Shown: one piece after another, positions 1 to 8,244 of the stretch
Layout: each line of letters opens with the position of its first letter
Position numbering within the stretch: position 1 is the first letter of the stretch
NCBI GenBank assembly: GCA_947085325.1
Contig: CAMTVY010000002.1
Location: forward strand, 1 to 38,376
Source: JAQBXX01 sp947085325
Lineage (GTDB): Bacteria; Pseudomonadota; Gammaproteobacteria; SURF-13
Direction: 5' to 3'
DNA length: 38,376 nt
The notes under the pieces: model-generated
The model's input: only the letters and a program-made list of their open reading frames with translations
Told to the model about the DNA's origin: nothing
The model's database searches: none
Translations under genes and position numbers: made by a program

Positions 1-173
1 CCGGCCTGTTCGAGCCGGTGCGGGTGCTGACCGCGAATATCGCTCTCGAAATGGCCTACGCCACCGGCACGCACCGGGCCGGTCTGTTTGCCTCCGGCCT
101 GATGTTGACTTTGCTGGTGCTGGTACTGGCCTCACTGGCGGTGCGAGTCGCGGGGAGTTCGCGCCATGTCTGA
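1..173 (+). CDS. pstC: Phosphate ABC transporter permease PstC, C-terminal fragment
   Basis: Only the last 56 codons are inside the window; the frame runs from base 3 to the TGA at 171-173. The visible peptide contains LTANIALEMAYATG followed by a hydrophobic final helix, which is the usual end of PstC, one of the two inner-membrane permeases of the high-affinity phosphate importer. The stop codon overlaps the pstA start (ATGTCTGA), so translation is probably coupled. The N-terminus, and any pstS for the periplasmic binding protein, lie upstream and cannot be seen. Confidence 0.88.
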   Translation, partial: GLFEPVRVLTANIALEMAYATGTHRAGLFASGLMLTLLVLVLASLAVRVAGSSRHV

Positions 174-999
174 TCGCGTATTCACAGTCGCCATCTGGGG
201 GGCTGCTGCGTTAGTGGCATCCGCCTTCCTGTGGTTGCTGGGCGATCTGGCCTGGCACGGTGTGGCGCACCTCTCCTGGTCATTTCTGGTGAGCGAGCCG
301 ATGAACGCGGGCCGCGCGGGCGGTATCGCGCCTATTCTGGTGTCCACGCTGCTGATTCTCGCTGTAGCGCTTGCGGCGTCGGTTCCGCTGGGACTGGGCG
401 CCGCCGTGTGGCTGGCCGAATACACCCGGCGCGGCAGCACGTCAGGACAAAGCATCCGTCTCAGTCTCGACGTGCTGGCGGGTGTGCCATCCATCGTCTT
501 CGGACTATTCGGCAGCGCCTTCTTCTGTGTATTCCTCGGGCTCGGGTTCTCAATTCTCTCGGGCGGACTGACACTGGCCTGCATGATTCTGCCGATCTTC
601 ATCCGCACCAGCGAGGCCGGGCTTGCCGCCGTCACGGACGAGTGGCGTCACGGCGCAGCGGCGCTGGGTATGACGCGCGCCGCCGCCCTTTGGCATATCT
701 TGTTACCGGCCGCCGCGCCGGCCATCGCCGCCGGGCTCATGCTCGGCATCGGCCGCGCCACGGCGGAGACGGCGGCGCTGATATTTACCAGCGGTTATGT
801 GGACCGCATGCCGGAGTCATTGTTTGATTCCGGCCGTGCGCTGGCCGTGCATATCTACGATTTGACGATGAACGTCACCGGCGGCGACGGCGCGGCCTAT
901 GCCTCGGCCCTGGTGCTGGTGGTGCTGATCGTGGCCATCAACACTGGCGCGCTTGCTCTTTCTGACCGCTGGCAGACTCGGAGGATTGTAACGGCATGA
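166..999 (+). CDS. pstA: Phosphate ABC transporter permease PstA
   Basis: A 277-residue integral membrane protein with about six hydrophobic segments. It pairs with PstC to form the channel of the PstSCAB phosphate importer. The cytoplasmic loop that contacts the ATPase is visible around residues 155-175 (EAGLAAVTDEWRHGAAALGMT), and the region near residue 200 (GIGRATAETAALIFTSG) is typical of PstA. The ATG at 166 overlaps the pstC stop, and the gene's TGA overlaps the pstB ATG (ATGA at 996-999), giving a tightly coupled pstC-pstA-pstB operon. Arsenate is a phosphate analogue that Pst systems handle, which matters because arsenic genes follow directly. Confidence 0.93.
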   Translation: MSDRVFTVAIWGAAALVASAFLWLLGDLAWHGVAHLSWSFLVSEPMNAGRAGGIAPILVSTLLILAVALAASVPLGLGAAVWLAEYTRRGSTSGQSIRLSLDVLAGVPSIVFGLFGSAFFCVFLGLGFSILSGGLTLACMILPIFIRTSEAGLAAVTDEWRHGAAALGMTRAAALWHILLPAAAPAIAAGLMLGIGRATAETAALIFTSGYVDRMPESLFDSGRALAVHIYDLTMNVTGGDGAAYASALVLVVLIVAINTGALALSDRWQTRRIVTA

Positions 1000-1838
1000 C
1001 GACATCAAAACCTGAACCGCTGCTTGCGTACACCGTCGGTGATGTCGAATCCGGCCCACCCTGCTGCGAGCCGGTCGCCCATCTGCGCATCACAGACCTC
1101 TCCATCGCCTACGGCGCCACTACCGTGCTCGACAACGTATCACTCGATATCTACAAGGGCTGCATCACTGCGCTGATCGGTCCTTCGGGCTGTGGCAAGA
1201 CGAGCTTTCTTTCCGCGCTCAACCGGCTCACCGATCTGATGCCGGGCGCGCAAGTGCGCGGCCGCATCTATCTTGATGAAATTGACGTGCTCGATCCCCA
1301 CCTCGACGTGCTGGCGCTGCGGCGACGTATCGGCATGATCTTCCAGAAACCAAATCCGTTTCCGCTTTCAATCCGCCGCAATCTGGAGCTGCCCTTGCGC
1401 GAACATGGTGTGCGCAGCCGCGCGGTGCTGGAGCATAAGATCGAAACCACGCTACGTGACGTGGGCCTGTGGGAGGAAGTGCGCGACCGGCTCGATGGGC
1501 CGGCGCTCGCACTCTCCGGCGGCCAGCAACAGCGGCTGTGCATCGCCCGCGCCCTGGTGCTGGAGCCGTCGGTCCTGCTCATGGACGAGCCGTGCAGCGC
1601 CCTCGATCCGATTTCATCCGGTGTCGTGGAGGAACTCATCCTGCGGCTGCGCGGGCGCTACACCGTCGTCATCGTCACCCACAACCTTGCCCAGGCGCGG
1701 CGCATCGCTAACTATGCTGCATTTTTCTGGATGAAGGAGCGCGTCGGCAAGCTGATCGAATTCGGGCGCTGCCAGCCGCTGTTCGAGGCGCCTGCACATC
1801 CGCTGACGGCGGCGTACGTATCGGGGATGAGCGGCTGA
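996..1838 (+). CDS. pstB: Phosphate ABC transporter ATP-binding protein PstB
   Basis: ATPase subunit of the phosphate importer, 280 residues. It shows Walker A GPSGCGKT at residues 62-69, a Q-loop glutamine at about 117, the ABC signature LSGGQ at about 173-177, Walker B LLMDEP at about 194-199 and the switch histidine at about 229 (VTHN). The N-terminus carries an extra stretch of about 28 residues with a Cys pair (PPCCEP) before the ABC fold; its role is unknown. No phoU follows, although many pst operons end with it. After a 57-bp gap comes arsS on the same strand with no obvious terminator between them, so read-through into the arsenic genes is possible. Confidence 0.95.
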   Translation: MTTSKPEPLLAYTVGDVESGPPCCEPVAHLRITDLSIAYGATTVLDNVSLDIYKGCITALIGPSGCGKTSFLSALNRLTDLMPGAQVRGRIYLDEIDVLDPHLDVLALRRRIGMIFQKPNPFPLSIRRNLELPLREHGVRSRAVLEHKIETTLRDVGLWEEVRDRLDGPALALSGGQQQRLCIARALVLEPSVLLMDEPCSALDPISSGVVEELILRLRGRYTVVIVTHNLAQARRIANYAAFFWMKERVGKLIEFGRCQPLFEAPAHPLTAAYVSGMSG

Positions 1839-1895
1839 GGCAGTCCTATCAGTTTATGAAGAGTCTAAAATACGGGATAGAATGAAGGAACAGTC

Positions 1896-2873
1896 ATGCA
1901 CGCTACTTTGCCTTTACTCGAAACCACCGATTTCCCCGCGCTCAAACGCGCCCGGCTGGAGACCTTGCAGGTCAATCTCGGTTATTTGTGCAATCAATCC
2001 TGCCTGCATTGTCACGTCAACGCCGGCCCGACCCGCAAGGAGGTCATGCGGCGCGATACGGTGGACTGCGTGCTGGATTATCTGCGCGCTGGGGGCGCCG
2101 CCACACTTGATCTTACCGGCGGTGCGCCGGAACTGAACCCGCATTTCAAGTATCTGGTGCAGGCGGCGCGCGACTTGGGCGTGCGGGTGATAGACCGCTG
2201 TAATCTCACCGTGCTGGAGCAACCGGGGCAGGAAGATACGGCCGAATTTCTGGCCGGGCTAGGCGTTGACATCACCGCTTCGCTGCCGTGCTATCTGGAG
2301 GAAAATGTGAACCAGCAGCGCGGCGACGGCGTATTTCAGGCCAGTATCCGGGTACTGCGAAAACTCAACGCACTGGGTTATGGCCGGGTCGGTGGCAGTC
2401 TGCGCCTGAATCTGGTCTATAATCCGCAGGGGCCTGCCCTGCCTCCGCCGCAACAGGCGCTGGAGCAAGAGTACAAAACATACCTCTCCGACCACTACGG
2501 CGTGTCGTTCAATAGTCTGCACAGTCTCGCCAACATGCCAATACAGCGTTTCGGCAGCACACTTGTTTCAAAAGGTCAGTTTGCCGACTATATGCGGTTG
2601 CTGCGTGCAGCCCATCAGGACAGTAATCTTGCTAGTGTCATGTGCCGATCGCTGATCAGTATCGATTGGCAGGGATATGTGTATGACTGTGATTTCAACC
2701 AGATGCTCAATCTGCCGTTACATGTCAGTGGTCAGTCACGGGTGCATTTGTCCCAGTTGAAGGGCGTCAATCTTGAGAACCGCCCGATCGTCGTAAAAGA
2801 ACATTGTTATGGCTGCACGGCAGGGCAGGGCAGCAGTTGTGGTGGCGCATTAAACAAACAGGAATCCTCATGA
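1896..2873 (+). CDS. arsS: Radical SAM/Cys-rich protein ArsS (arsenosugar biosynthesis)
   Basis: A 325-residue radical SAM enzyme. The CxxxCxxC that binds the 4Fe-4S cluster is at Cys32/36/39 (CNQSCLHC), and the Cys-rich C-terminal region has CYGC at 304-307 and GSSCGG at 312-317. This is the family of ArsS, which is known to attach the 5'-deoxyadenosyl group of SAM to dimethylarsenite on the way to arsenosugars. The family includes selenoproteins; here the ORF is continuous with no internal TGA. A Shine-Dalgarno AAGGA lies about 6 bases before the ATG. The stop overlaps the arsM start (ATGA), which ties the two enzymes together. The assignment rests on motifs and neighbour; the substrate is inferred. 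Confidence 0.85.
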   Translation: MHATLPLLETTDFPALKRARLETLQVNLGYLCNQSCLHCHVNAGPTRKEVMRRDTVDCVLDYLRAGGAATLDLTGGAPELNPHFKYLVQAARDLGVRVIDRCNLTVLEQPGQEDTAEFLAGLGVDITASLPCYLEENVNQQRGDGVFQASIRVLRKLNALGYGRVGGSLRLNLVYNPQGPALPPPQQALEQEYKTYLSDHYGVSFNSLHSLANMPIQRFGSTLVSKGQFADYMRLLRAAHQDSNLASVMCRSLISIDWQGYVYDCDFNQMLNLPLHVSGQSRVHLSQLKGVNLENRPIVVKEHCYGCTAGQGSSCGGALNKQESS

Positions 2874-3991
2874 ACACGCATGTTGACAGTGTATTGGAGC
2901 GTTACTCCGAAGGCGCAAGGGAGCGGCAGGCGACATTGTGCTGTCCGGTGAACTACGATCCCGGGCTGCTGGCGCTGTTGCCACAGGAAATCATTGAAAA
3001 GGATTATGGCTGCGGCGACCCCTCGCGCTATGTGCGCGAAGGCGACGTGGTGCTGGATCTCGGCAGCGGCGGCGGCAAGGTATGCTATATGGCGGCGCAG
3101 GTGGTCGGCGTGAGCGGGCGTGTGCTGGGTGTGGACATGAACGATGACATGCTGGCACTGGCGCGCAAATATCAGCCCGAGATGGCAGCAAAGCCAGGCG
3201 TAGCACAGGTGCAATTTCTGAAGGGCCGAATTGAAGACCTGGTGCCGGATGTGGAGGCCATGGAGCGCTATCTCACCGAACATCCGGTGCGTTCTGCGGT
3301 AGAACTTGCCGCGTTCACCGCCTGGCAGGACGGGCAGCGCCGCAGTCGTCCATTGATTGCTGATAACTCGGTGGATGTCGTGATTTCCAACTGTGTGCTG
3401 AACCTGGTGGACGATGCCGATAAGCCGCAACTGGTGCGCGAAATATTCCGGGTGCTCAAGCCGGGCGGACGGGTGGCAATTTCAGATATCGTGAGTGACG
3501 AATTCGTGCCTGCGAACCTGAAAGGTGATGCCGAACTGTGGACAGGCTGCATCTCGGGCGCGTTTCAGGAACAGGAGCTTATTAACGCCTTTGTCGAGTC
3601 AGGATTTCTTGCCGTGCAGTATGACAAATGGGATGCCACGCCGTGGCAGGTGGTGGAAGGCATCGAGTTCCGCTCGGTCACGCTCACCGCAGTGAAGGGG
3701 GCGGGCACGGAGTGCCTCGATTACGGACACGCCGTGATTTACCGCGGGCCCTACGCCTCGGTGACGGACGACGAGGGTCATGTCTATCCGCGCGGTGAGC
3801 GTATGGCAGTATGCGAGCGTACTTACCGGTTATTGACTGAGGAAGGGCCTTACCGCGAACAATTTATAGGCATCGCGCCACAGGTGACGAACGAACCCGT
3901 GCCGTGGTGCGCACCTGCCGGCACGCGGCGGCCGGTGGCCGATACCAAGGGTGGCCGGCATACACCGTCACCGACACAGGGGTGCTGCTGA
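2870..3991 (+). CDS. arsM: Arsenite S-adenosylmethionine methyltransferase ArsM
   Basis: A SAM-dependent methyltransferase of 373 residues when started at the ATG that overlaps the arsS stop. An in-frame upstream start at 2804 would run 66 bases into arsS and is less likely. The SAM-binding motif is VLDLGSGGGK at about 61-70. Cysteines at about 48 (YGCGDP), 175 (SNCVLNL) and 227 (WTGCISGAF) match the three conserved arsenic-binding Cys of characterised ArsM enzymes. CC at 24-25 and a terminal GCC are further thiols. The expected role is methylation of arsenite to methyl- and dimethyl-arsenicals, feeding ArsS. The protein has a C-terminal extension beyond the methyltransferase core, as many ArsM do. 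Confidence 0.85.
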   Translation: MNTHVDSVLERYSEGARERQATLCCPVNYDPGLLALLPQEIIEKDYGCGDPSRYVREGDVVLDLGSGGGKVCYMAAQVVGVSGRVLGVDMNDDMLALARKYQPEMAAKPGVAQVQFLKGRIEDLVPDVEAMERYLTEHPVRSAVELAAFTAWQDGQRRSRPLIADNSVDVVISNCVLNLVDDADKPQLVREIFRVLKPGGRVAISDIVSDEFVPANLKGDAELWTGCISGAFQEQELINAFVESGFLAVQYDKWDATPWQVVEGIEFRSVTLTAVKGAGTECLDYGHAVIYRGPYASVTDDEGHVYPRGERMAVCERTYRLLTEEGPYREQFIGIAPQVTNEPVPWCAPAGTRRPVADTKGGRHTPSPTQGCC

Positions 3992-4015
3992 AACAGTTCA
4001 AGTTCAGAGTATGTG

Positions 4016-4771
4016 TTATTCGGGTGATGCGGCAAAGATGATGTCGCCGTAGAAGGCCGTGGCACTGGCACCGGTATTGTCGGTGTCGGTCATGATGGCG
4101 ACACCGGAGATCATCGGCGGCTCCTCACCGAAGGCGCGCTTATAGTCCTGATAGATGTTGCGTTCCTCCTCTACCCATAGGCCGGATTTTTCATTGCCGC
4201 TTTCCACCACGATCATCTTTACAGAGTCGGTATAGCTGTTGCTAACGATAGTTCCGACGGGGGTCTTGTTATCCCAGATGTAGTTGATGGCACCTATGGG
4301 GAGGTCGCCATATAAAATCCGTGCGGCCTGATGTTTGAGCCTGCGGCCAAGACTGACCTTGTCAGGCTGGTAGGCGAAGGTGATATAGATGCGCGCGGCA
4401 TAGTCGTCCCCCTGTCTGGATCTGACGTCACCCGCTGTGATGACGTGGCTCACCTTCCAGCGCCAGCGCAGCAGCGGATACTGTGCGGGATCAATCCGGA
4501 CGGCGCGGGTGAGGCCTGAGGCCGAGGCCTCGCTCTGTGCCCTGATCACCGTAGCACCGCCATCATCCACCAGTTGGTAGTGTGTGTGCCGGTCGATCTT
4601 GGCAAACGTAAGCGGCTGCCATTCCCGGGGTATCACCCCGCCCGGGCTGGCAGCAGAGAACTTTCCGTCAGCCAGGGGTTCACCGCTTTGGGCCAGGCCT
4701 GTCACGCCGAGCAGCAGTGCGGACAGTAGCAGTCGCCGGGCGGTGTGGATTGGTCTGTGAGAGTCGTGCAT
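4016..4771 (-). CDS. DUF3047 family exported protein
   Basis: 251 residues from the ATG at 4771. An in-frame start at 4846 would overlap the upstream gene by 71 bases and is not preferred. The N-terminus looks like a signal peptide: arginines, then LLLSALLLGVTGLAQSG. The body matches the DUF3047 type, with YPLLRWRWKV, DDYAARIYITF, INYIWDN and a late region VAIMTDTDNTG followed by a beta-strand. The function of the family is not known; it is probably periplasmic or extracytoplasmic. It lies 4 bases downstream of the thioredoxin-like gene, so the two form a small operon, and it converges on arsM with a 24-base gap. Confidence 0.75.
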   Translation of the reverse strand: MHDSHRPIHTARRLLLSALLLGVTGLAQSGEPLADGKFSAASPGGVIPREWQPLTFAKIDRHTHYQLVDDGGATVIRAQSEASASGLTRAVRIDPAQYPLLRWRWKVSHVITAGDVRSRQGDDYAARIYITFAYQPDKVSLGRRLKHQAARILYGDLPIGAINYIWDNKTPVGTIVSNSYTDSVKMIVVESGNEKSGLWVEEERNIYQDYKRAFGEEPPMISGVAIMTDTDNTGASATAFYGDIIFAASPE

Positions 4772-4775
4772 GGCG

Positions 4776-5321
4776 TTAGCCAGTCCAGGGCTCGGCAAGC
4801 AGTGCCCGAATCTGACGCTCGGTCGTGTCGTAGTTGCCTTCGCCAATATGGCTGTAGCGTACCATGCCCTGTTTGTCGATCAGGTACAGTGTGGGCCAGA
4901 ACCGGTTGTGATAACGTTTCCAGATGGCGAAGTCGTTGTCGATGGCAATGGCATGACGCAGCCCATGCTCGCTGACATAGCGTTTAACATTCGTGATATC
5001 GCCTTCATGGGCGAATTCCGGCGTGTGCACGCCGATGACAACGGCACCCTGTGACGCATACCGCTCATGCCAGACCTTGATATAGGGCTCGACATTGCGG
5101 CAGTTGGAGCAGCCATAGGTCCAGAACTCCACCAGCACCACCTTGCCACGCATTTCTGCCATCCGCAGTGGAGGGCTGTTGAGCCATGTAGGGCTGCTGA
5201 TGTCAGGGGCCGCCCACGCCTCTTGCGCATTGCCGACGGCAGGTATTTGCGCCAGAATGACGTAGACCAGTGCGGCCAGTACCGGCGCCAGAAATGGATG
5301 ATGCCGCAACATGGATTTCAT
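4776..5321 (-). CDS. Exported thioredoxin-like (TlpA/DipZ-type) redoxin
   Basis: A 181-residue thioredoxin-fold protein with an N-terminal hydrophobic segment (residues 10-30) that serves as signal peptide or anchor. The redox motif is Cys71-Ser-Asn-Cys74 within FWTYGCSNCRNVEP, and the cis-proline region is FWPTLYLID near 142. WTYGCSNC followed by VIGVHTPEF resembles the periplasmic redoxin domain of DipZ-like proteins rather than cytoplasmic thioredoxin. It probably works as a periplasmic thiol oxidoreductase. It is first in a two-gene operon with the DUF3047 gene and is divergent from pgl across a 119-bp region. Its partner or substrate is unknown. Confidence 0.82.
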   Translation of the reverse strand: MKSMLRHHPFLAPVLAALVYVILAQIPAVGNAQEAWAAPDISSPTWLNSPPLRMAEMRGKVVLVEFWTYGCSNCRNVEPYIKVWHERYASQGAVVIGVHTPEFAHEGDITNVKRYVSEHGLRHAIAIDNDFAIWKRYHNRFWPTLYLIDKQGMVRYSHIGEGNYDTTERQIRALLAEPWTG

Positions 5322-5440
5322 GGAGGCCTCGCTGTCATGGTAAACCTTGGTGTACTCTATATCCCGCAGCTCCCGATATAATCACAAAAATATCAAATCC
5401 CGGTCATATCTTATCTCCGTGCAGGCAGACAGCCGCTGAC

Positions 5441-6184
5441 ATGCCAGGCCAGATACATCTGTTTCCTGATCTTGACGCACTGAGTGACGCCGCTGTGGGG
5501 CGAATTGCGGAGGTGGCGGCGCAGTCTATCGCCCAGCGTGGCGCATTTCATATCGCGTTGTCCGGCGGCGCCACGCCCCGCCATCTGTATGAACGGCTTG
5601 CGCGTGCGCCGTATGTATCCGCAATAGAGTGGTCACAGGTACATGTCTATTTCGGCGATGAGCGCTGCGTACCGCCTGACCACCCCGACAGCAACTTCCG
5701 CATGGCCAATACTGCATGGCTGATGCATGTGCCGATTCCGCCTGCGCAGATTCACCGCATCGCAGCCGATCTTGCCTATGTGCGCCAGCGTGCGGCTGCG
5801 TATGCTGCCGTACTGGAGTCCAGTCTGCCCGCATGCAACAACCTGCCGCAGTTTGATCTGGTGCTGTTGGGAATAGGGCCGGATGGGCATATTGCCTCCT
5901 TGTTCCCTGCGACCGGTAGCGCGCTTTATGATAAACGTCCGGTCACAGCAGTGTACGCAGACAGCATGCGCGCCTGGCGCATCAGCATCACCCTGGTTGT
6001 CATCAATCAGGCGCGCCACATACTGCTGCTGGCAGCAGGCGCTGGCAAGGCGGAGATTCTGGAGCGTGTCTTGCGCGGCGATCCGGTAGACGTGCCATTG
6101 CCGGTGCAGCGAATACAACCGCTCGGCGAACTGGAGTGGTACCTGGATCAGGCGGCTGCGGCGCGGATAGCGGGGCAGTCATGA
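5441..6184 (+). CDS. pgl: 6-phosphogluconolactonase
   Basis: A 247-residue cytoplasmic enzyme that hydrolyses 6-phosphogluconolactone to 6-phosphogluconate in the pentose phosphate or Entner-Doudoroff route. Visible family motifs are ALSGGATPRHLYE, VYFGDERCVPPDHPDSNFRM and GIGPDGHIASLFP. The ATG at 5441 was chosen because the protein then begins just before the conserved fold; an upstream in-frame start at 5270 would run through the promoter region and into the divergent gene. The stop overlaps the glk start (ATGA), so the two sugar genes are coupled. No zwf or edd is next to them, which is unusual but not rare. Confidence 0.93.
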   Translation: MPGQIHLFPDLDALSDAAVGRIAEVAAQSIAQRGAFHIALSGGATPRHLYERLARAPYVSAIEWSQVHVYFGDERCVPPDHPDSNFRMANTAWLMHVPIPPAQIHRIAADLAYVRQRAAAYAAVLESSLPACNNLPQFDLVLLGIGPDGHIASLFPATGSALYDKRPVTAVYADSMRAWRISITLVVINQARHILLLAAGAGKAEILERVLRGDPVDVPLPVQRIQPLGELEWYLDQAAAARIAGQS

Positions 6185-7176
6185 GGGTGCTGGCAGGCGA
6201 CATAGGCGGCACAAAGACCTGGTTGCAGGTGGCGGAGTTTACCGGCGCAGACTGGCGTATGCTCGCAGAGCGGTGCTTTGCCAGCACCGCCTACCCGCAT
6301 TTGCTGCCGATGGTGCGTGAATTCCTGGACGGCACCGGCACCCTGCCGGTAGATGCGGCCTGCTTCGGTGTGGCGGGCCCGGTGCAAGGCGACGCCGGCC
6401 GCCAAACCGTGCGCGTCACCAATCTGCCATGGCAGATTGATTCGCACGTGTTCGCGCAGGAGTCCGGGATTCCCACGGTGCGTCTCATCAACGACTTCCA
6501 GGCAGCAGGCTACGGCATCGAGGCGCTGATGCCGGAGGACGTGGCAGTGTTGCACCCGGGCAACCCACTGGAACATGCACCGCGCCTGGTGGTGGGTGCG
6601 GGCACCGGATTTGGCACTGCCCAGTTGATCTGGCAGCAGGATCATTACGAGGTGTTTCCGGCCGAGGCCGGCTATGCAGAATTCGCCCCTTGTGACGAGA
6701 TGCAGGCTGAGTTTACGAGCTACCTGATGGCGCAGGGTGGCCGTGCGTTTTATGATAGGGTGTTGTCAGGTGCCGGGTTGGTAAACAGCTACGGCTTCCT
6801 GGCTGCGCGCCAACCTGAGGCTGTGACGCCAGGCCTGCGCCAGGCAATGCACGACGAGGGAGATGCGGCGGCTGCCATCACACGCTTTGCCTTGCGTGGT
6901 GATGACCCACTGGCCAGTACCGCGCTGGATTTTTTCATCACGCTTTACGGCGCGTGGACGGGGAGTCTGGCGCTCATTGCACAGCCGCGTGGCGGGGTGT
7001 ATGTCGCAGGCGGTATTGCTCCCAGAATCATCGAACGCATCAGGATGGGAGGTTTTATGCGCGCCTTTCTCGACAAGGATGTGATGACGCCGGTGGTTGC
7101 GGCCATGCCGGTGCAGGTCGTGCTCAATGCCAAGGTAGGGCTGATCGGGGCCGCATTGGCGGGCAGCCGGCTGTAA
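6181..7176 (+). CDS. glk: Glucokinase
   Basis: A 331-residue kinase of the bacterial Glk type that phosphorylates glucose with ATP. It shows the phosphate-binding DIGGTKT near the N-terminus, LINDFQAAGYG with the catalytic Asp, GAGTGFGTAQL, and a C-terminal VYVAGGIAPR adenosine motif. The ATG overlaps the pgl stop, whereas an in-frame start at 6136 would lie inside pgl. With pgl it forms a short operon for glucose entry and oxidation. There is a 46-bp gap to apaG, with no clear terminator. Confidence 0.93.
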   Translation: MRVLAGDIGGTKTWLQVAEFTGADWRMLAERCFASTAYPHLLPMVREFLDGTGTLPVDAACFGVAGPVQGDAGRQTVRVTNLPWQIDSHVFAQESGIPTVRLINDFQAAGYGIEALMPEDVAVLHPGNPLEHAPRLVVGAGTGFGTAQLIWQQDHYEVFPAEAGYAEFAPCDEMQAEFTSYLMAQGGRAFYDRVLSGAGLVNSYGFLAARQPEAVTPGLRQAMHDEGDAAAAITRFALRGDDPLASTALDFFITLYGAWTGSLALIAQPRGGVYVAGGIAPRIIERIRMGGFMRAFLDKDVMTPVVAAMPVQVVLNAKVGLIGAALAGSRL

Positions 7177-7222
7177 TGCGGACGGGCTTGCGTCCACCGG
7201 GGGATTGCGGTGAAATGGACTC

Positions 7223-7606
7223 ATGACTGAGGTGGCCCAGCACAAAATTCAGGTTGATGTAGAGACGGCCTATATCAGCGAGCAGTCGATGCCGGAAAAG
7301 CACCGGTTTGTGTTTGCCTACACCATCACGATCCAGAATCTTGGCAGCATCGCCGCCAGACTGTTGACCCGCCACTGGGTCATCACCGATGCCAACGGCA
7401 AGATGCAGGAAGTGCGGGGCGAGGGTGTAGTAGGCGAGCAGCCTTACCTGCAGCCGGGCGAGGGCTTTCAGTACACCAGCGGCACGCTGCTGGAAACCTC
7501 CTTTGGCAGCATGCAGGGCAGCTATCAAATGCTGGCCGATGACGGTACCAAATTCGACGCCGCCATTCCGCCGTTCACCTTGTCAGTGCCCTATATCTTG
7601 CACTAG
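7223..7606 (+). CDS. apaG: ApaG protein (DUF525)
   Basis: A 127-residue single-domain protein with the ApaG fibronectin-like beta sandwich: FAYTITIQNLG, LLTRHWVITDANGK, VVGEQPYLQPGEGFQYTSG, GSMQGSYQM. ApaG's cellular role is not settled. In many gammaproteobacteria apaG directly follows rsmA on the same strand in lptD-surA-pdxA-rsmA-apaG-apaH. Here it is near rsmA but on the opposite strand with a methyltransferase gene in between, and no apaH is present, so this end of the operon has been rearranged. Confidence 0.95.
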   Translation: MTEVAQHKIQVDVETAYISEQSMPEKHRFVFAYTITIQNLGSIAARLLTRHWVITDANGKMQEVRGEGVVGEQPYLQPGEGFQYTSGTLLETSFGSMQGSYQMLADDGTKFDAAIPPFTLSVPYILH

Positions 7607-7628
7607 TCCCCCTGCTTTATCCCCGGCC

Positions 7629-8237
7629 ATGCTGCGCTACACCTATACCTTGCTGGCCCCGGTGTACGACATGATGGTCGAGGCCGCCAGCCGCCGCTGG
7701 CGGCAGGACAGCCTGGCCGCACTGGCAGCGATGTCGACTGGCATCCAGGGCAAGCGAATACTGATTGCGGGTATTGGCAGTGGGCTGGATATTCCGTACC
7801 TGCCGCAGGGAGGCAGTTATACGGGCCTGGACATCACTCCCGCGATGCTGAGGCGCGCGCGGGCGCGTGCAAAACACTGTGGTAGTCAGGTTGAACTGCA
7901 ACAGGGGGATGTTATGGCCTTGCCCTATGCCGATGCATCTTTCGACGCCGTTGTCATGCACCTGATTGTGGCCGTGGTGCCTGATGCGAAACGTGCATTG
8001 GGAGAAGCGGCACGCGTGCTCAAACCGGGTGGCAGAATCTTCATCATCGACAAATTCTTGCGTCCCGGGCAGCGCGCTCCGCTGCGTCGCATGCTGAGCC
8101 CACTGCTGGGCAGAGTCGCCACGCGCATGGATGTGGTATTCGAACAGTTATTGGCTGCGGTACCGTCACTGCGGGTGGTGAGCGATGTAGCGCTCAATGG
8201 CGGCTGGTTCCGGCGTATAGAACTGCAAAAAATCTGA
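7629..8237 (+). CDS. Class I SAM-dependent methyltransferase (UbiE-like)
   Basis: 202 residues from the ATG at 7629, 22 bases after apaG; a longer frame from 7503 overlaps apaG and is rejected. Motif I is AGIGSGLDIPYLP at about residues 49-61, followed by GLDITPAMLRRARARA, motif II FDAVVMHLIVAVVPD and motif III RVLKPGGRIFIIDKF. The pattern resembles small UbiE- or PmtA-like methyltransferases acting on quinones or phospholipids, but the substrate cannot be read from sequence. It converges on rsmA with a 7-bp gap. Confidence 0.8.
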   Translation: MLRYTYTLLAPVYDMMVEAASRRWRQDSLAALAAMSTGIQGKRILIAGIGSGLDIPYLPQGGSYTGLDITPAMLRRARARAKHCGSQVELQQGDVMALPYADASFDAVVMHLIVAVVPDAKRALGEAARVLKPGGRIFIIDKFLRPGQRAPLRRMLSPLLGRVATRMDVVFEQLLAAVPSLRVVSDVALNGGWFRRIELQKI

Positions 8238-8244
8238 TTGAAGG

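Noticed and set aside
5377..5382. TATAAT upstream of pgl
   Set aside because: A perfect -10 hexamer, but no acceptable -35 at 16-18 bases, so not called as a promoter.
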